Origin: Acidithiobacillales bacterium SM1_46
GTDB lineage: Bacteria; Pseudomonadota; Gammaproteobacteria; Acidiferrobacterales; Sulfurifustaceae
Length of the DNA stretch: 41,114 nt
Reading direction: 5' to 3'
Assembly: GCA_001304215.1 (NCBI GenBank)
Contig: LJVB01000011.1
Coordinates: 1-41,114 of the forward strand
Each line of letters starts with the position of its first letter. Position 1 is the first letter of the stretch. The notes beneath the pieces were generated by a model. The model saw only the letters and a program-made list of their open reading frames with translations, had not been told where the DNA came from and made no database searches. Below, in pieces: positions 37,076 to 41,114 of this stretch. The position numbers and the translations under genes are program-made.

Positions 37076-37960
37076 ATGAAAGCCGTCAACGCGCAGCCAG
37101 CGCCATTGCCCCCGCGCGGTGCCACCCGACTTCGCGTGGGCACACACACGCTCGACCTCGCGCGCCCTGCGATCATGGGCATTCTGAACGTCACGCCCGA
37201 TTCCTTCTCGGACGGCGGGAGATTTGTTGATCTGCAGCACGCCTTGGTACATGCCCACGCTATGGTTGCCGACGGTGCGGCCATCATCGATGTCGGGGGC
37301 GAGTCCACACGGCCCGGGGCGCAGGCGGTGTCGGTCGACGAGGAACTGGCGCGCGTCATCCCGGTGATCGAAGCGCTGCGTCGCGAGCTGGATATCCCGG
37401 TCTCGATCGACACCGGCAAGCCCGAGGTAATGCGCGCCGCGGTAGTCGCGGGGGCGGGGTTCATCAACGACGTCTACGCGCTGCGCCTGCCGGGCGCGCT
37501 CGAGGCGGCGGCCGCGCTTGGTGTGCCGGTATGTCTCATGCACATGCAGGGCGAGCCGCGCACCATGCAGGAGAGTCCGCAGTACGGCGATGTCGTGCGG
37601 GACGTCACCAATTTCCTTGGTGAGCGGTTGGATCGCTGCGTCAGCGCCGGTATCCCGCGCGAACGACTGCTCATCGACCCCGGATTCGGCTTTGGCAAGA
37701 CCCTCGAGCACAATCTCGAACTGTTACGCCGTCTTGACGAATTCGCCGGCCTTGGCGTGCCGCTACTTGTCGGGCTGTCGCGAAAGTCTATGATCGGCAA
37801 GGCGCTCGGGTTGGCGCTGGACGATCGCCTGCACGCGAGCGTCGCCCTGGCGCTCATGGCGGTGCAACGCGGGGCGCGGATCGTGCGGGTGCACGACGTG
37901 CGGGCCACGCATGATGCGCTCAGGATGTACGAGGCCGTGTGGCCGGCAAGCGAGAGCTGA
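37076..37960 (+). CDS. folP: Dihydropteroate synthase
   Basis: Joins p-aminobenzoate to the pterin pyrophosphate in folate synthesis; the sulfonamide target. 294 residues: [15 protein letters not shown] (about 35-49), [13 protein letters not shown] (about 71-83), [34 protein letters not shown], and [13 protein letters not shown] at 37076, 91 bases after ftsH. With folE2 elsewhere in the window it belongs to the same pathway. glmM follows with 19 bases between. Confidence 0.96.
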   Translation: MKAVNAQPAPLPPRGATRLRVGTHTLDLARPAIMGILNVTPDSFSDGGRFVDLQHALVHAHAMVADGAAIIDVGGESTRPGAQAVSVDEELARVIPVIEALRRELDIPVSIDTGKPEVMRAAVVAGAGFINDVYALRLPGALEAAAALGVPVCLMHMQGEPRTMQESPQYGDVVRDVTNFLGERLDRCVSAGIPRERLLIDPGFGFGKTLEHNLELLRRLDEFAGLGVPLLVGLSRKSMIGKALGLALDDRLHASVALALMAVQRGARIVRVHDVRATHDALRMYEAVWPASES

Positions 37961-37979
37961 GGCCGAACAAGGAGGAGGC

Positions 37980-39332
37980 ATGGCGAGAAAGTTTTTCGGT
38001 ACTGATGGTGTGCGCGGCACGATGGGCGAGGAGCCGATCACGCCGGAAACCGTCCTGAAGCTCGGTTGGGCCGCGGGCCGTGTGCTCGGCAAGCGCGGCA
38101 ACGGGCACGCCAAGATCCTCATCGGCAAGGACACGCGTGTCTCCGGCTATTTGCTGGAGTCGGCGCTGGAAGCGGGTCTCTCCGCAGCCGGGGTGGATAT
38201 TCGCCTGCTCGGGCCAATGCCGACGCCCGGCATCGCCTATCTGACGCGCACTGCGCGCGCCCGCGCGGGAATCGTGATCAGCGCGTCGCACAATGCCTAC
38301 GAGGACAACGGCATCAAGTTCTTCTCGGCCGAGGGCACCAAGCTTCCGGACGACGTGGAGCTCGCGATCGAGGAGGCCATGAAGGAACCGCTGCGCACCG
38401 TTGCGCCGGGCGAGCTTGGCAAGGCAAAGCGCTACGAAGATGCCGCCGGCCGCTACATCGAATTCTGCAAGAGCACGTTTCCGCACCGGGTAAGCCTCGA
38501 AGGACTCAAGATTGTCGTGGATTGCGCCAACGGCGCCGCCTATCACATCGCGCCGCTGGTGCTGAGCGAGCTTGGCGCAGTGGTCATACCCATCGCCAAC
38601 GAGCCGGACGGATTCAACATCAATCGCGAGTGTGGCTCGACGCATCCGAAGCTGCTGCAAAAGACCGTGGTGGAGGAGAGGGCGCATCTGGGCATCGCGC
38701 TGGACGGAGACGGCGATCGCGTTATCCTGGTCGATGCGAATGGACAGATCATCGATGGCGACCTGATGCTCTATATCGCCGCCATGGCGCGCCACGGCAA
38801 CGGCCGGCTGCATGGCGGCGTGGTGGGCACGCTGATGACCAACCTCGGCCTCGAACAAGCGCTGAAGGAGCGCGGCATTCCGTTCAAGCGTGCGCAGGTC
38901 GGCGATCGGTACGTGATGAGCATGCTGCAGCAGGAAAAATGGGAGCTCGGCGGCGAGACCTCCGGCCACATCATCTTGCTCGACAAGAGCACGACCGGCG
39001 ATGGCATTGTCGCGGCGCTCGAGGTGCTGGCCACCATGGTGCAGACCGGCAAGAGTCTCATCGAGCTCAAGGCCGGAATGACGGTATATCCGCAGACCAT
39101 GATCAACGTGCGGATGGCGCGGCGTTTCGACCTCAACGGTTCGTCGCCGGTGCGCGAGGCGCTGCGCGAGGTGGAGGCCGAGCTCGGTGCCCAGGGGCGC
39201 GTGGTGCTTCGCCCGTCGGGGACGGAGCCCGTGGTGCGCGTCATGATCGAGGGGCGCGAGATGCAGCAGATCCACCGGCTGGCCGAGCAGCTTGCCAGCA
39301 TCGTGCGGCGCGCGGCCGACGAAGCGGCCTAG
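37980..39332 (+). CDS. glmM: Phosphoglucosamine mutase
   Basis: Converts glucosamine-6-P to glucosamine-1-P for UDP-GlcNAc, peptidoglycan and LPS. 450 residues: FFGTDGVRG start, active phosphoserine loop [15 protein letters not shown] (Ser about 101-103), metal loop ALDGDGDRV (about 242), GETSGHI sugar loop, and [14 protein letters not shown] phosphate site. Strong ribosome site AAGGAGGAGG before ATG 37980. The ftsH-folP-glmM order is standard. Confidence 0.97.
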   Translation: MARKFFGTDGVRGTMGEEPITPETVLKLGWAAGRVLGKRGNGHAKILIGKDTRVSGYLLESALEAGLSAAGVDIRLLGPMPTPGIAYLTRTARARAGIVISASHNAYEDNGIKFFSAEGTKLPDDVELAIEEAMKEPLRTVAPGELGKAKRYEDAAGRYIEFCKSTFPHRVSLEGLKIVVDCANGAAYHIAPLVLSELGAVVIPIANEPDGFNINRECGSTHPKLLQKTVVEERAHLGIALDGDGDRVILVDANGQIIDGDLMLYIAAMARHGNGRLHGGVVGTLMTNLGLEQALKERGIPFKRAQVGDRYVMSMLQQEKWELGGETSGHIILLDKSTTGDGIVAALEVLATMVQTGKSLIELKAGMTVYPQTMINVRMARRFDLNGSSPVREALREVEAELGAQGRVVLRPSGTEPVVRVMIEGREMQQIHRLAEQLASIVRRAADEAA

Positions 39333-39357
39333 AAATATCCAAGTTTCCTGCCGCCTG

Positions 39358-39375
39358 CGGCCGCGCAAGCGGCCG
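39358..39375. other. GC-rich hairpin with GCAA tetraloop between glmM and tpiA
   Basis: CGGCCGC-GCAA-GCGGCCG, perfect 7-bp stem with a GNRA loop, 25 bases after glmM. No T-run follows, so it is more likely an RNA 3'-end stabiliser than an intrinsic terminator. Confidence 0.6.
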
Positions 39376-39383
39376 GGAGCGGA

Positions 39384-39412
39384 TTGCATTCTCCCCCCAC
39401 GGTCGGTAACAT
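39384..39412 (+). promoter_or_regulatory. Probable sigma-70 promoter of tpiA-secG
   Basis: TTGCAT (39384-39389), 17-base spacer, TAACAT (39407-39412); start predicted near 39419, about 33 bases before tpiA. Confidence 0.55.
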
Positions 39413-39451
39413 CGCGCCCTCTTTTCCGCCTAGAAATACCGAGGAGTACAG

Positions 39452-40210
39452 ATGTCCAAGCGCCGGCCTTTTGTTGCAGGCAACTGGAAGATGAATGGCT
39501 CGCGCGCCGAGTCCGCGGCCCTGCTGGACGGCGTCAAGGCCGGTGTCAGCAATGCCTCCAAGGCCGAAGTGGCGGTGTGCCCGCCTTTCATCCTCATTCC
39601 GCTCGCCGCAGAGAAGCTCGCGGGCAGCGCCGTCGCCTGGGGCGGGCAGAATCTGAACGTCAACAAGTCGGGTGCCTTCACGGGCGAGATCTCCGGCCCG
39701 ATGCTGAAGGACTATGGTTGCAGCTATGTCATCGTCGGCCACTCGGAGCGCCGCTCGCTTTACGGCGAGTCGGATGCGACGGTGGCGGAGAAATATGGCG
39801 CCGCCCAAGCGCACGGGCTGATTCCGATTCTGTGCGTGGGCGAAACGCTCGCCGAGCGCGAGGGCAATCAGACCGAGGCGGTGGTAGCGCGCCAGCTTGA
39901 TGCCGTGCTCGCCAAGCACGGCGTGGCGAGCCTGAAGAATGCGATCATCGCCTACGAGCCGGTCTGGGCGATCGGCACCGGTAAGACGGCCACTCCGCAG
40001 CAGGCGCAGGATGTGCATCGCTTTATTCGCGAGCGGATTGCCAAGCAGGACAAGGGCGTCGCCGATGCGGTGCGCATCCTCTACGGCGGCAGCATGAAGG
40101 GCTCCAACGCAGGGGAGCTTATCGGTCAGCCGGACATTGACGGCGGGCTGATCGGCGGCGCGTCGCTGGTTGCGGACGAGTTCCTCGCGATCTGCCGGGC
40201 GGCAGACTAG
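39452..40210 (+). CDS. tpiA: Triosephosphate isomerase
   Basis: Interconverts dihydroxyacetone phosphate and glyceraldehyde 3-phosphate. 252 residues: GNWKMNG (catalytic Lys), YVIVGHSERRSLYGE (catalytic His), AYEPVWAIGTGKTATPQQA (catalytic Glu and loop 6), YGGSMKGSNA and GGLIGGASL (phosphate site). ATG at 39452 with GAGGAG upstream. The product feeds glycolysis and, as glyceraldehyde 3-phosphate, Dxs. Confidence 0.97.
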   Translation: MSKRRPFVAGNWKMNGSRAESAALLDGVKAGVSNASKAEVAVCPPFILIPLAAEKLAGSAVAWGGQNLNVNKSGAFTGEISGPMLKDYGCSYVIVGHSERRSLYGESDATVAEKYGAAQAHGLIPILCVGETLAEREGNQTEAVVARQLDAVLAKHGVASLKNAIIAYEPVWAIGTGKTATPQQAQDVHRFIRERIAKQDKGVADAVRILYGGSMKGSNAGELIGQPDIDGGLIGGASLVADEFLAICRAAD

Positions 40211-40238
40211 TCATCTGATCAGATATTGGTGAATCGTC

Positions 40239-40583
40239 ATGCATGAGATTCTCGTAGTAATCGACATCCTCTCGGCCGTCGGCATCATCGGCCTCGTGCT
40301 CCTGCAGCAGGGCAAGGGCGCGGATATGGGCGCGGCGTTCGGCAGCGGCGCCTCTTCGACGCTGTTCGGCGCGCGCGGTAGCGCCAACTTCCTTACGCGC
40401 ACGACGGCCGTTCTTGCCATCGTGTTCTTCGCTTCGAATCTCGGGTTGGCCTATCTCGCCGGAAAGTCGGTGGCGCCGAAGAGCATTACCGAGACGGTTC
40501 AGGAAGCGCCCAAGCCTGCCGCGCCGGCCGTGCCTGCCGTGCCAGAGCAGCAGACACCGAAGGCGCCGGAAGTGCCGAAGTAG
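40239..40583 (+). CDS. secG: Protein-export membrane protein SecG
   Basis: Small subunit of the SecYEG translocon. 114 residues with two membrane helices: VVIDILSAVGIIGLVLLQQGKGADMG (in part helix 1 and its conserved end) and TAVLAIVFFASNLGLAYLAG, joined by FGSGASSTLFGARGSANFLTR, the conserved loop. The C-terminus is a Pro/Ala-rich tail. tpiA-secG-tRNA-Leu is the standard gammaproteobacterial order. Confidence 0.95.
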   Translation: MHEILVVIDILSAVGIIGLVLLQQGKGADMGAAFGSGASSTLFGARGSANFLTRTTAVLAIVFFASNLGLAYLAGKSVAPKSITETVQEAPKPAAPAVPAVPEQQTPKAPEVPK

Positions 40584-40633
40584 CAGTAGAATAGATTTCT
40601 CGCCTGCGCACGGTCGCGGGCCCAAGTGCTTCT

Positions 40634-40718
40634 GCCGACGTGGTGAAATTGGTATACACGCTACCTTGAGGTGGTAGTGGCGAAAGCCGTGGGAGTTCGA
40701 GTCTCCCCGTCGGCACCA
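40634..40718 (+). tRNA. tRNA-Leu (anticodon GAG)
   Basis: 85 bases with encoded CCA. Acceptor stem GCCGACG / CGTCGGC, anticodon stem CTACC / GGTAG with loop TTGAGGT (anticodon GAG), a long variable arm, and T-arm GGGAGTTCGAGTCTCCC. Class II size and the position after secG both support leucine. Confidence 0.96.
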
Positions 40719-40742
40719 AACAACTTTTGTGCCGAGAACAAT

Positions 40743-40796
40743 CGGAGTCAGATCACAGATTCGGCTAGTATTCGAGAACACTGTGATCTGACTCCG
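40743..40796. repeat. Long inverted repeat (16-bp arms), REP-like
   Basis: CGGAGTCAGATCACAG (40743-40758), 22-base spacer, then the exact reverse complement CTGTGATCTGACTCCG (40781-40796). No T-run follows. The arms resemble palindromic REP/RAYT-associated or small mobile repeats known in proteobacteria, from general memory. No transposase is in the window. Confidence 0.85.
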
Positions 40797-40812
40797 GCGT
40801 TCATGACTCGTG

Positions 40813-41114
40813 CTACTTCCGTGAGTTTTGACGGATGAAATCCGCCATGCGCGCCACGCCCGCTTCGATCGCCTCGCGGGAGGCGGCATAGCTGAAGCGG
40901 ATGTGTTGGCCCTCGTTGGGGACGCGCGGGCCGAAGTGGATGTCGGCGAGCACTGCGACCCCGGCTTCATTGAGCAGGCGCGAGCGGAAATCCTCCGAGT
41001 CTTTAGCTCCGATCGCGGCGCAGGCCCCGGTGACGTTCGGCCACACGTAGAACGCGCCGCCCGGGCTCTGGCAGGTGACGCCGGGACCCTCGTTCAACAG
41101 CCGCACGATCAGGT
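40813..41114 (-). CDS. Class I/II aminotransferase, C-terminal fragment
   Basis: The gene continues beyond the window; only about the last 100 residues are seen. The segment GGAFYVWPNV, GVAVLADIHFGP and IRFSYAASREAIEAGVARMADFI is typical of PLP-dependent aspartate-type aminotransferases (the Arg in HIRFSYA binds the substrate carboxylate). The catalytic Lys is outside the window. Substrate specificity cannot be assigned. Converges on the tRNA-Leu across the inverted repeat. Confidence 0.85.
   Translation of the reverse strand, partial: LIVRLLNEGPGVTCQSPGGAFYVWPNVTGACAAIGAKDSEDFRSRLLNEAGVAVLADIHFGPRVPNEGQHIRFSYAASREAIEAGVARMADFIRQNSRK

Noticed and set aside
37920-39389. 489-codon open frame antisense to glmM
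   Set aside because: Shadow frame; glmM is complete and strongly conserved on the other strand.

Overview
The window reads as chromosomal, GC-rich gammaproteobacterial DNA. The evidence is a one-piece tmRNA with the tag ANDDNYALAA next to smpB, the order hrcA-grpE-dnaK-dnaJ-dapB-carA-carB-greA with rlmE-ftsH-folP-glmM-tpiA-secG-tRNA-Leu, the Fur/BamE/RatA/RnfH neighbourhood, and sigma-32 and CIRCE heat-shock sites. A group 3 [NiFe] hydrogenase end and a c4-like dihaem cytochrome suit a chemolithotrophic or facultative lineage; genus cannot be fixed from the sequence alone. No gene-free stretch exceeds 300 bases.

Layout. 1-0.7 kb: tail of a [NiFe] hydrogenase large subunit and its maturation protease. 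0.7-4.6 kb (minus): xseB-ispA-dxs-folE2, linking isoprenoid and folate precursor synthesis. 4.6-8.1 kb (minus): CPA2 antiporter, MFS transporter and a small membrane-anchored unknown. 8.3-10 kb: gamma-glutamyltranspeptidase facing tmRNA across a bidirectional terminator; smpB follows. 11-13.4 kb: NSS transporter, ratA, rnfH; bamE and fur diverge. 14.4-15.7 kb: CRP-like regulator, three evenly spaced palindromes, and a small exported repeat protein. 15.8-19.3 kb (minus): small His/Cys protein, outer-membrane porin, metal-binding protein and permease, without an ATPase. 19.4-22.4 kb (minus): nadK, recN, a GNAT enzyme. 22.5-40.7 kb (plus, except yhbY): heat-shock cluster, dapB, cytochrome, carAB, greA, rlmE, ftsH, folP, glmM, tpiA, secG, tRNA-Leu. 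The end holds a long inverted repeat and an aminotransferase fragment.

The most interesting points are: (1) a CRP-type regulator with a CRP-like recognition helix but no canonical cAMP-binding arginine, followed by three GTGA-N6-TCAC-type palindromes at exactly 41-bp spacing in front of an unrecognised exported protein built of 42-residue repeats; (2) carA missing about 117 bp that should encode the catalytic His/Glu of the glutaminase, with the original reading frame still visible after the lesion; (3) dxs running about 60 codons past its normal end, out of frame, into folE2; (4) an intrinsic terminator in the carA leader; (5) a zinc-type importer lacking its ATPase.
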